This document shows, in pieces, positions 17,601 to 26,456 of a stretch of 64,000 bases of DNA; within the stretch, counting starts at the first letter, position 1; every line of letters begins with the position of its first letter. Position numbers and translations under genes: made by a program. Where the stretch lies: positions 62,001 through 126,000 of the forward strand of contig JAIQET010000002.1 of the NCBI GenBank assembly GCA_020073645.1. Reading direction: 5' to 3'. The stretch comes from Terriglobia bacterium (GTDB lineage: Bacteria; Acidobacteriota; Terriglobia; Terriglobales; Acidobacteriaceae). Under the pieces are notes generated by a model that had not been told where the DNA came from, did no database searches, and was given only the letters and a program-made list of their open reading frames with translations.

Positions 17601-19012
17601 GCGAAGACTTGCGCATCCGTCTCTTGATCGTTGATGACGAGCAGAGCATCCGCAAGCTCTGCATGACCGTGGGTGAAGCCCTGGGCTTTGCCTGTTTTGA
17701 AGCGGATAGCGGCGAATCTGCGCTCACCTTGCTCGAGGAACAGCCCACCCACATGATTCTCACCGATATGGTCATGCCCAACATGTCGGGACTCGAATTT
17801 CTGGAGCGGGTGAAGAAGTTGCTCCCGCGCACCGAGGTGGCGGTGATGACCGGGCACGGTTCGGTGGAAACCGCAGTGCAGGCCATGAAACTCGGCGCTT
17901 ATGACTACATCAGCAAGCCTTTCTCCCCGCTCGAAGAGTTGCGGCTGTTCTTGCGCCGCATGGCGGAAAAAATCCGGCTGGTCGAAGAAAACCAGTTCTT
18001 GCGCCAGCGCGTGGACACCGAAACCGAGCTCCACGGGATTGTCGGCGCCTCCGCCAAAATCCAGGACGTGCTGCGCCTGATCTCACGCCTGAAAGATACC
18101 CGCACTCCGGTGCTGATCAGCGGCGAGAGCGGCACTGGCAAGGAGTTGGTGGCGCGCGCCATCCACTTCCGCGGTTCTTTCGCCAATCGCCCGTTTGTTG
18201 CCGTGGACTGCGGCTCGCTGGTGCCTACGCTCATTGAGAGCGAACTCTTCGGATACGAAAAAGGGGCTTTCACCGGCGCGCTGAAATCCAAGACCGGACT
18301 GTTCCAGTCTGCCAACGGTGGCACCATTTTCCTCGACGAGATCGGCGAACTGCCGCCGGAAATGCAGGCCAAGCTCCTCCGTTTCTTGCAAGAGAAAGAA
18401 GTCCGCCCCGTCGGCAGCAATCAGAGAACCAAGGTGGACGTGCGCGTCATCGCCGCCACCAATCGCGATCTCGACGCGGAATACCGCAAGGGCACTTTCC
18501 GCAAGGACCTTTATTTCCGCCTGAATGTCGTCACTGTGCCTTTGCCCTCCCTGCGCGAGCGCCGCTCCGACATCCCCATGCTGGTGCACTGGTTCCTCGA
18601 TCGCTATGCCGCCGGAGACTCTATCCAGGTCACCAGTGCAGCCATGAAATGCCTCCTGCAGTATGACTGGCCGGGAAATGTTCGCGAGTTGGAGAACTGC
18701 ATTGAGCGGGCCGTCGCGCTGGGCGACCGCCGGATCATCGACCTGAATGATCTGCCGCCGTCCATCGGTTCCGGCTCACCCGCGCCGGATACGAGTGCAG
18801 ATGCGTTCAGCTCCGGCCTGTCCACCACCGATCTCGAGGACATCGAACGCGCCACTATTCAGCGCGTCTTCGAACAGGTGAAAGGCGACAAAGCCCGTGC
18901 TGGGAAAATGCTCGGCATCAGCCGCGCTACGCTGTACCGCAAGCTCAAGCGCTACAACATCGGCACCCGGCCGCACTTAGGCTCCTCCCCGGGCAGCCCA
19001 GCGTTGCAATAG
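17597..19012 (+). CDS. Sigma-54-dependent response regulator, NtrC family
   Basis: A GTG start overlaps the previous stop. The 471-residue protein has a receiver (phosphoacceptor D57, K107), an AAA+ domain with Walker A GESGTGKE (176-183), the sigma-54 contact loop GAFTGA at 223-228 and Walker B FLDEIGE, and a Fis-type helix-turn-helix near 425-460 (GDKARAGKMLGISRATLYRK). All residues needed for an active enhancer-binding protein are present. It is flanked by two sets of palindromes with sigma-54-type promoters (13052-13210 and 19119-19244), which makes it the likely activator of both the che operon and the PilZ operon. This last point is inference. Confidence 0.93.
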   Translation: MSEDLRIRLLIVDDEQSIRKLCMTVGEALGFACFEADSGESALTLLEEQPTHMILTDMVMPNMSGLEFLERVKKLLPRTEVAVMTGHGSVETAVQAMKLGAYDYISKPFSPLEELRLFLRRMAEKIRLVEENQFLRQRVDTETELHGIVGASAKIQDVLRLISRLKDTRTPVLISGESGTGKELVARAIHFRGSFANRPFVAVDCGSLVPTLIESELFGYEKGAFTGALKSKTGLFQSANGGTIFLDEIGELPPEMQAKLLRFLQEKEVRPVGSNQRTKVDVRVIAATNRDLDAEYRKGTFRKDLYFRLNVVTVPLPSLRERRSDIPMLVHWFLDRYAAGDSIQVTSAAMKCLLQYDWPGNVRELENCIERAVALGDRRIIDLNDLPPSIGSGSPAPDTSADAFSSGLSTTDLEDIERATIQRVFEQVKGDKARAGKMLGISRATLYRKLKRYNIGTRPHLGSSPGSPALQ

Positions 19013-19017
19013 AAGAT

Positions 19018-19096
19018 TGCCGATTTCCAATTTGCAATTTTCGATTGAAAGACAACCGGTGACTCCTGGTTTTCGATTGGCAATCGCAAATCGGCA
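19018..19096. terminator. Imperfect inverted repeat after the activator gene
   Basis: The arms GCCGATTTCCAATTTGC (from 19018) and GCAATCGCAAATCGGC (19080-19095) are near complements built from short CGATT/CAATT words. They start six bases after the stop of the sigma-54 activator gene. The element could form a large hairpin that ends the kinase operon transcript. It is similar in style to the inverted repeat at 4736-4862. Confidence 0.45.
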
Positions 19097-19118
19097 CTGG
19101 GAAAATCCTGTGAGACAC

Positions 19119-19136
19119 TGTTTCATTCTGAGACGC
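19119..19136. promoter_or_regulatory. Candidate enhancer site upstream of the PilZ operon
   Basis: TGTTTCATTCTGAGACGC contains TTTCA-TTC-TGAGA, a near-perfect inverted repeat with a three-base centre, followed by CGC. It matches the site at 13198-13213 in arm, spacing and flank. A further half site, TGAGACA, lies at 19111-19117. It is about 95 bp upstream of the -24 element at 19229. The 335-base gap 19013-19347 contains no gene; it holds this site, the hairpin at 19018-19096 and a promoter. Confidence 0.55.
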
Positions 19137-19228
19137 CTGGCCTAAGCCGACGCTCTTCCTTCCCCAGCACGTCTGACCTCCATCCATAATAATCAATAGC
19201 TTAGGCCTGGGCTCCGCCTCCCCGACTT

Positions 19229-19244
19229 TGGCCGCGCTCGTGCA
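19229..19244 (+). promoter_or_regulatory. Possible sigma-54 promoter of the PilZ operon
   Basis: TGGCCG CGCTC GTGCA has GG and GC separated by exactly 10 bases, with one mismatch to the -12 consensus and two to the -24 consensus. It would give a leader of about 95 bases before the GTG at 19348. It is weaker than the site at 13052-13067, and the call rests partly on the upstream palindrome. Confidence 0.45.
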
Positions 19245-19347
19245 TTCTTCTTTGCGGATGCGGTCTGGGTTATGCCCCACACCCTGCTAACCGGCAGACC
19301 TGGGACCCCAGGCCGCATCGGAAGAACCCTTGGAAGAGAGGTATCCC

Positions 19348-19695
19348 GTGCCCCGAGAGGCCACCGCCAGCGCGCCAGCGCGCGAGAGTTCCACGGCCAA
19401 GCTGGCCCAGTTTTTTCCTGACGCGACCCCGGTGCGCATTCCGGTGCAACTCACTCGGCTCACGGGCGAGGGCGGTGCTTCTTCGGAAAGCACCATCATT
19501 GAATTCGGTACGCCACGCGAGGTGCTGTTTGCCTCGACGCTGCCGCTGGAATTCGCCGACAAGCTGCGTGTCCGCAACTCCGATGGCACCCTGGACGCGG
19601 AAGCTTGCGTGGTGGCCTTGCAATACAACGGCGGGCGAACCGCGGTGGCCGCCCGCTTCAGCCAACAAGTTTCCAACTGGATCGTGAAACCATGA
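19348..19695 (+). CDS. Small PilZ-like domain protein
   Basis: I choose the GTG at 19348 because GAGAGG lies six bases before it; an in-frame TTG at 19330 is the alternative. The product of 115 residues has an Ala/Ser-rich start and then a beta-rich region (STIIEFGTPREVLFASTLPL, RVRNSDGTLDAEACVVALQY) resembling PilZ-type barrels found as short proteins in acidobacteria. The canonical c-di-GMP motif RxxxR...DxSxxG is not clearly present, so nucleotide binding is doubtful. Its TGA overlaps the next ATG. It lies downstream of a sigma-54-type promoter and next to chemotaxis-related genes, which suggests motility or pilus control. Confidence 0.55.
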   Translation: MPREATASAPARESSTAKLAQFFPDATPVRIPVQLTRLTGEGGASSESTIIEFGTPREVLFASTLPLEFADKLRVRNSDGTLDAEACVVALQYNGGRTAVAARFSQQVSNWIVKP

Positions 19696-20756
19696 CTGCC
19701 ACACCTGAACTCAGTGAACTGGCCGCCGAATGGCGCAAGGCGCGCCTGCTCTATCCCCTCTATGCCGCTTTGGCCCGGGAGTTCGTCATCGAACTCCCAC
19801 CGTGCGGCGATCTGGAAGCCGAAATTGACGCTCCCCCGCAGGAGTCCGTCGAATTGGCGCGCCAGTGGTTCCTGGATATGGACAGCCGCATCCAGGTCCA
19901 TCAATTGCGCCAGTTTCTGCAGACCACAAGCCTGACTAGCGACGAAGGCCTGCGCGAGTTGCTGGGACACCACTTGGGGAAACAGCAGCGCTCGGACTCC
20001 GACCGCGACAAGGTGGATTTCCTGCTGGTGCAGTTCTTTTCCCACTGCGCGCCCTCACGCCTGGAAGACTCCGACGTTGACCTGGACTACGTGGCCCAGG
20101 TTCTGGAACCCGTCCTGGGGACCTTCGATCTCTCCGTTCCCGAATGGCTCCAGCCGATTGATGAGATCCTGGAGGCCGCGAACCATTGCGCCAAACTCAA
20201 TGATCTGCTCACCAGCGGAATCCTGGAGAAGGGAAGAAAGCTCAAGGTGGGGTGCGGTGACAATTTCTTCCAGCCCACGGCCATGGTGGCATTCACTCGC
20301 TTCAGCTTCCTGATGCGCCGCGTCTTCTTCCGCCTGCTGCACCAGGATTTGAACGCCATCGTGGACGGCCTGCGCCAGTTAGAAACGCGCGGCGTTCGTA
20401 GCCTGGATTGCCGCCGGGCACAGTTTTCGGCGGACGAACCTACCTCCCGTCTGCGTATGATCTGCCAGTCCTGGAAGGTGATGTTTCATGCCGAGTACTC
20501 CTCCGGCCAGCCTCTGAAAATGCTGGTGGACCTGCGCTCCGTCGTCGATTCGGCGCTGGCGCGCACCGCGAAGAACGCTGCCAACAAACAGCCCTTGACG
20601 GCTTCGTCCGCGCCTCGAGCCCAGGCCGCGGCCGCCAACGCCAATCCGGCGGCGGCCCCGGAGATCATCGAGTTCGAAGTCTCCAGCGCATCGCCAGACT
20701 GGGGGCAGGGCAGCTCTGAGGGGCATAAACCGGACCCCGACGACGGCACCGTGTGA
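19692..20756 (+). CDS. Conserved hypothetical protein, 354 aa
   Basis: The ATG at 19692 overlaps the stop of the PilZ-like gene (ATGA), which fixes the start. I do not recognise the product. It is mostly helical, with EWRKARLLYPLYAALAREF at the start, a central block (LLVQFFSHCAPSRLEDSDVDLDYVAQVLEP) and a Cys pair region (LKVGCGDNFFQPTAMVAF), followed by an Ala-rich low-complexity tail from about residue 300. It has no signal peptide or membrane segment, so it is probably cytoplasmic. Tight coupling to the PilZ-like gene and the following DHp-only and CheR-like genes suggests a shared signalling task. Confidence 0.8.
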   Translation: MTATPELSELAAEWRKARLLYPLYAALAREFVIELPPCGDLEAEIDAPPQESVELARQWFLDMDSRIQVHQLRQFLQTTSLTSDEGLRELLGHHLGKQQRSDSDRDKVDFLLVQFFSHCAPSRLEDSDVDLDYVAQVLEPVLGTFDLSVPEWLQPIDEILEAANHCAKLNDLLTSGILEKGRKLKVGCGDNFFQPTAMVAFTRFSFLMRRVFFRLLHQDLNAIVDGLRQLETRGVRSLDCRRAQFSADEPTSRLRMICQSWKVMFHAEYSSGQPLKMLVDLRSVVDSALARTAKNAANKQPLTASSAPRAQAAAANANPAAAPEIIEFEVSSASPDWGQGSSEGHKPDPDDGTV

Positions 20757-20778
20757 AGCAACATCGGAGGCAAGCACC

Positions 20779-21459
20779 GTGGATCAGACCGCTGTATTGA
20801 TCATTTCCGATGACGCCGAGTTCGCCCGCGCGGTAACCGCCCGCTGGCAGGCGGAACGCTGCGTGCCCGCGTTCACCCTGATGAGCGGGGATGTTTGCCT
20901 GGGAACGGACCCGGAGACTTTTGACGTGGCCATTGTCGGCACCCTGCGGCCGGGGATCCTTCCCGCAGCTCTGGCCACCCTCGAGCCGTCAGGCAAGCCG
21001 ATCCTGCTGCTGTGCCAGGATAGCCAGTCCGCCCAGGAAGTACGCGAGACCCAGCCGCGGGTCACGGTCCTGCGCCGGCATGAAGGCTGGCTCGATGCGC
21101 TGGTGCTGCTCGCGTCAGAAGCGTTGCGCCGCTGTGAGGCCATGGCTCGTGCCCGGCGGGCCGAGCAGGACAACGCAGCCTTGCAGGGGCAAGCTACGCT
21201 CGGGCGCTACATGCTGGAAATGCGCCACAACCTGAACAACGCACTGACCTCGGTCCTGGGAAACTCCGAACTGCTGCTGCTGGAGCCAGGTTCCCTCTCT
21301 GCGGGAGCGCGTTCCCAGATCGACACCATTCGCAACATGGCAGTACGTATGCATGAGATCCTGCAGCGTTTTTCCTCGCTCGACAAGGAACTCAGAGTTC
21401 TGGAGAAGCAAACCCAGAACGAAGTCAGAATGAAGTCTCAGGCTGCCGCCGGTTTGTAG
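20779..21459 (+). CDS. Pseudo-receiver plus DHp-domain protein lacking an ATPase domain
   Basis: A GTG start at 20779 has GGAGG eight bases upstream. Residues 1-115 look like a receiver (VLIISDDAEFARAV), but the phosphoacceptor position is G54 (FDVAIVGTLRPG) and the conserved Lys is Arg. Residues about 140-205 match a HisKA/DHp helix pair with H150 in EMRHNLNNALTSVLGNSELLL. The protein ends at 226 with no HATPase domain. It may be a phosphotransfer protein, a dimerisation partner of a kinase, or a remnant. It is intact and sits in a tight operon, which argues against decay. It shares the H-box style of the 1282-aa kinase upstream. Confidence 0.7.
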   Translation: MDQTAVLIISDDAEFARAVTARWQAERCVPAFTLMSGDVCLGTDPETFDVAIVGTLRPGILPAALATLEPSGKPILLLCQDSQSAQEVRETQPRVTVLRRHEGWLDALVLLASEALRRCEAMARARRAEQDNAALQGQATLGRYMLEMRHNLNNALTSVLGNSELLLLEPGSLSAGARSQIDTIRNMAVRMHEILQRFSSLDKELRVLEKQTQNEVRMKSQAAAGL

Positions 21460-21502
21460 CGGCGGCACACATTCAAGCCTCCCCCAAACGCACCCGGTGA
21501 GT

Positions 21503-21526
21503 GCAGCGCCGGCGTCCCGGCCGGCC
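21503..21526. repeat. GCGCCGGCGTCCCG-type palindromic repeat
   Basis: A hairpin-forming GC-rich element of the form GCGCCGG-CGTCC-CGGCCGGC lies between the DHp protein gene and the CheR-like gene. Related copies are at 40086-40108, 50493-50515 and 58630-58651. An in-frame start at 21497 would place coding sequence through it, so the downstream ATG at 21566 is preferred for the next gene. Confidence 0.7.
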
Positions 21527-21565
21527 TCCTGCCCCCGCACCTGCCGGGGCGCAGACGCACAGCAT

Positions 21566-22426
21566 ATGCACAAGTTCCTCACGAACGCGGCTGTCCTGGA
21601 GCACGAACTCTCCGAACTCCGCCTCGTTGTGGAACGCCAGACTGGCGTGCTGCTCGATGCTCCGTCCGAAGACCTTGCCCAAGTCGTCACCCAATACCTG
21701 GAGGCACAACACCTGGCCTCGACGAGTGATCTGCTCGAGTTGCTGCGCTCCTCGGAGTCGGCCTACGAAAACCTGGTCGAGCCCCTGCTCGATGCTGAGA
21801 CCCGCTTCTTCCGCTATCCCGCCGCGTTCGATTCTCTGACCAAAGTAGCTTTGCCGGAAATCCTGGCACGCAAGTCGTCCGAGAGCCCACGCACCCTCCG
21901 TTTTTGGAGCGCCGGCTGCTCCACCGGGGAAGAGCCCTATTCCATCGCTATCTCGGTCTGTGAAACTGTCAACTGCAGTGGCGGCGGATGGAATGTCCAC
22001 ATCGTAGCCAGCGACATTCGCCGCAAGCCCCTGGAGCTCGCCGAACGAGGCCTCTACGAGGAGAGCGCCCTCGCCCAGGTTCCGTCGCACCTGGTCCAGC
22101 AGTACTTCGTGAAGGTAGGCCAACATTTCATGGTGAAACCGCGGGTGCGCAACCTGGTGCGCTTTGCCCCCATGAATCTGGCCCGGCCCGTGTACATCGG
22201 GCGCTTCGACTGCATCTTCTGCATGGACGTGTTGCCCCACTTCTCCATGTCCCAGCGCATGGCGCTGGTGCAGCGCCTACACTGCTACCTGCAACCTGGT
22301 GGATATCTGTTCTTGGGACAGGGCGAGAAACTTCCCGCGGTAGGAGTGACCTTCAACTGGCAGAAGAACGGGGATTACATCGTTTACCAGAAGCCTATGG
22401 CTGCGGCGGCTGGCCAAGGCCGATAG
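21566..22426 (+). CDS. Divergent CheR-family methyltransferase
   Basis: The ATG at 21566 (MHKFLTNAAVLEHEL) is chosen because the 23 codons upstream run through a dispersed repeat. The 286-residue protein has the CheR fold: an N-terminal helical domain, DAETRFFRYPAAF in place of NETSFFR, the SAM motif RFWSAGCSTGEEPYSIAI and VASDIR. However, the FCRNVxxYF motif is changed to FCMDVLPHFS, and the domain linked to MCP recognition is weakly conserved. It could methylate a different partner or act as a non-chemotaxis CheR paralogue. It is the last gene of the PilZ/DHp group and complements a complete cheR at 9142-10047. Confidence 0.8.
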   Translation: MHKFLTNAAVLEHELSELRLVVERQTGVLLDAPSEDLAQVVTQYLEAQHLASTSDLLELLRSSESAYENLVEPLLDAETRFFRYPAAFDSLTKVALPEILARKSSESPRTLRFWSAGCSTGEEPYSIAISVCETVNCSGGGWNVHIVASDIRRKPLELAERGLYEESALAQVPSHLVQQYFVKVGQHFMVKPRVRNLVRFAPMNLARPVYIGRFDCIFCMDVLPHFSMSQRMALVQRLHCYLQPGGYLFLGQGEKLPAVGVTFNWQKNGDYIVYQKPMAAAAGQGR

Positions 22427-22480
22427 GTCCCCAAGCCTCCATCTCTTGCCCAATCTGTCCATTTCGTCAATTATGTCCAC

Positions 22481-22726
22481 ATGATGTCGGTTTCGGTCAC
22501 AGAGGCCAAGCAGCGCCTGGCTGCCCTGCTGGATGCAGCCCAGCGCGAACCCATCGTCATCCGTCGCCAAAACCGTGATGTGGCTGTGATCATGTCTGCT
22601 AAGGAGTACGAGAGGATTCCCGACCTCAACGCTGCGGAATTCCAGCGGTTTTGCGATCGCGTGGCGGTTCAGGCCAAGACACGTGGCCTCACTAAAGCGG
22701 CGCTGAAGAGCTTATTGCGAGACTGA
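22481..22726 (+). CDS. Phd/YefM-type antitoxin
   Basis: This 81-residue protein begins with two Met codons and the segment SVTEAKQRLAALLDAAQREP, then VIRRQNRDVAVIMSAKEYER, the Phd/YefM (prevent-host-death) pattern. Such proteins neutralise a toxin through a C-terminal tail and repress their own operon through the N-terminal domain. No Doc, YoeB or PIN gene follows directly. The next gene on this strand is a HEPN-like protein at 22860, 133 bases downstream, so the antitoxin may be orphaned or paired with that protein. A GC-rich ORF starting at 22726 could be the trace of a lost toxin, but this is weak. Confidence 0.85.
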   Translation: MMSVSVTEAKQRLAALLDAAQREPIVIRRQNRDVAVIMSAKEYERIPDLNAAEFQRFCDRVAVQAKTRGLTKAALKSLLRD

Positions 22727-22859
22727 TGCGCACCCGCGAGCGCATTGTCGCCACTAGCAGTGCGCTGATCAGTCGCCTTTGGCTGCCGTCCTCGGTTCCG
22801 GGCCGGAGAATTTGTTGGACGAGGATGCAGTCACTACAATCAAAGTCAGAGTTCACACG

Positions 22860-23492
22860 ATGCCGCAGGGGTCCGCAGCCAAGAAGACGCGCCTAGCTCA
22901 GGCGGCCCTCGTGTGTGGCGAGGCTTTCCAGAGGTCAGCAGAGAGATTCATTCCCAGGATAAGAGCCATAAATGAGAACTCGTCTACGGTCATGTCGGAT
23001 GAGTTGGGCGATCTGGTCGCTTGCGCCACAAACCTAGCGTTTGCGCTCGAACTTTACTTAAAGGCCCTCCTCGCGCAACTTGATCTGCCCGTTCCACAGA
23101 ATCATGACCTCCGCGCGCTTTTTGACGGGTTGCCTCAACCGGTCAGGGTGCTTATCGAGAGAACTTACCTCGAGGCTCTGCCGGACGACGTGCGAGTGCT
23201 AGGCGGCCGCACAACCGTTGTGCTTGCCTGTGGCCCGTTGGAACGACCGCGATTCGAAGATTCCAATGCGTCGCCGGCTCTTCCTGATCTGCTGGCAAGA
23301 TCGAAAGACCTATTCCAGTCCTGGAGGTATGCATTCGAGTTCAGCCAGCCCGATGGTAGTCCTTATCAATTCCGCCGATTTGAGTACGGCTTCCTGAGGC
23401 GCGCCGCTGAGGTAATGAGGGTCGAGGTCACGGTGCGCCTCTCCGAGGCGGGAGTGATACCGCTACCGGACCCACTTCCTGTCAGGTCCTGA
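22860..23492 (+). CDS. HEPN-like domain protein
   Basis: The ATG at 22860 is preferred over an upstream TTG; no strong ribosome site decides. The 210-residue product contains NLAFALELYLKALLAQLDLP followed by NHDLRALFDGLP, the SExxLKALL...HDL pattern of HEPN-like helical proteins. A later LARSKDLFQSWRYAFEF fits the last helices. The RxxxxH ribonuclease motif of toxic HEPN proteins is not obvious. It lies downstream of a Phd antitoxin and upstream of a convergent VapBC pair. Codon use looks less GC-rich than in the neighbours, compatible with acquired DNA; this is by eye only. Confidence 0.6.
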   Translation: MPQGSAAKKTRLAQAALVCGEAFQRSAERFIPRIRAINENSSTVMSDELGDLVACATNLAFALELYLKALLAQLDLPVPQNHDLRALFDGLPQPVRVLIERTYLEALPDDVRVLGGRTTVVLACGPLERPRFEDSNASPALPDLLARSKDLFQSWRYAFEFSQPDGSPYQFRRFEYGFLRRAAEVMRVEVTVRLSEAGVIPLPDPLPVRS

Positions 23493-23604
23493 CGGCTCTC
23501 CGTTGATCTCGGCGATTGAGGACTCCGTCTGGTCCAGGGGAAAAACAACTCCTCCCCCCGCGGGCGCACCATCCGTCCGACCGCGCAACCTCTTTGCTAG
23601 AGTG

Positions 23605-24024
23605 TCATCGCTGCACCAACGCCACACCCACCTTCTTGCAGGCCCGGATCAGGTCGTCGTCCAAGGTGGCAAGCGGCAAGCCGCTATCTAGAGCCAGATC
23701 GAGGTAAGCCGCATCGTATGCGGTCAAATCATGCTTGCGGCTGAGCGACTGGATCCTATCAAAGACAACCCCGGCGGGAAACTGCTCCAGAACGACCGGG
23801 AGCGCCGCAAGATCATCGAGGAAGCTTTGTGCCAGCGCGCCAGAAATGCGCTTGCGTTTTTCTCCGGCAAGCAAGGCGTTCAGTACTTCGTGCGGCCAGA
23901 ATGAGGGTGCTAGTGCAGTGTCGCCTTGCATGAACCTATCGGCGACATGCTGAGCCAGGGCGGCATTCTCATCAGGGAAACACCAGGTCAGAACGACCGA
24001 CGCATCGAGGACAAACCGGCTCAC
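23605..24024 (-). CDS. vapC: PIN-domain toxin VapC
   Basis: The 139-residue PIN protein starts MSRFVLDASVVLTWCFPDE with acidic D7, and carries E in WPHEVLNAL, D in TAYDAAYLDLA and D in LATLDDDLI, the four acidic positions of VapC ribonucleases. Its start overlaps the stop of the antitoxin gene by four bases. It is a typical type II toxin that cleaves RNA, usually tRNA or rRNA. Confidence 0.9.
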   Translation of the reverse strand: MSRFVLDASVVLTWCFPDENAALAQHVADRFMQGDTALAPSFWPHEVLNALLAGEKRKRISGALAQSFLDDLAALPVVLEQFPAGVVFDRIQSLSRKHDLTAYDAAYLDLALDSGLPLATLDDDLIRACKKVGVALVQR

Positions 24025-24275
24025 CGGCGTCCTTCATTGATCAGGTCTTTGATTTTGAGTCCGCCCAGAGACAACCGATGACGCTTCCCGAAACTGGCCA
24101 GCCGCCCCACCGCCTCGGCGGCAGAACCGTCCTGATCCGACATGCGTTCCTTTAGCAACTCTCCCAGCAGCCGCGAGACGCTGGTATCCCGGCGCGCGGC
24201 CTCGATCCGGGCCCACTGGGCGACGTCTTCCTCCAGGGTCACGGTTACGTTACGTAGGCGATGGGTGGATGACAC
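24021..24275 (-). CDS. vapB: VapB-like ribbon-helix-helix antitoxin
   Basis: The 84-residue protein has an N-terminal ribbon-helix-helix pattern (NVTVTLEEDVAQWARIEAAR, then DTSVSRLLGELLKERM) and a basic tail. It overlaps vapC by four bases, the usual antitoxin-first order. The downstream gene uvrB is read in the same direction but is unrelated. Confidence 0.8.
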   Translation of the reverse strand: MSSTHRLRNVTVTLEEDVAQWARIEAARRDTSVSRLLGELLKERMSDQDGSAAEAVGRLASFGKRHRLSLGGLKIKDLINEGRR

Positions 24276-24304
24276 GAAAACAGTGTAACACGAATTTCGT
24301 GTAG

Positions 24305-26296
<1,992 letters not shown>

Positions 26297-26347
26297 GAAT
26301 GGTCCGGCCCTTTACAGAAGCGAATTTCCGCGTGCAGGCATCTCTCG

Positions 26348-26353
26348 ATTATA
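26348..26353 (-). promoter_or_regulatory. Probable -10 element upstream of uvrB
   Basis: The minus strand carries TATAAT about 52 bases before the uvrB start. A matching -35 is not clear, so this is a weak call. Confidence 0.35.
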
Positions 26354-26395
26354 CCGCCCGCAGGAACTCTCTTCGGGCACGGCGCAGAGCCGCCC

Positions 26396-26432
26396 AAAAA
26401 GCAAAACGGCGCGGAGATCACTCTCCGCGCCG
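26396..26432 (-). terminator. Rho-independent terminator after the receiver-TonB fusion gene
   Basis: On the minus strand, a 10-bp stem CGGCGCGGAG/CTCCGCGCCG with a six-base loop is followed by TTTTGCTTTTT. It lies 25 bases past the stop of the gene ending at 26457 and before uvrB on the same strand. Structure and U-tract make this the clearest terminator in the window. Confidence 0.85.
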
Positions 26433-26456
26433 CCTGTCACCTCGTCTCGCCACTGC

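Noticed and set aside
22726..22893. Small ORF directly after the Phd antitoxin (MRTRERIVATSSALIS...)
   Set aside because: It overlaps the antitoxin stop as a toxin would, but has no PIN or other toxin motif, and the tail is Arg-rich out-of-frame sequence. It may be a remnant only.
26297..26456. LexA/SOS operator upstream of uvrB
   Set aside because: No recognisable palindrome of the common LexA types was found in the 160 bases before the gene.
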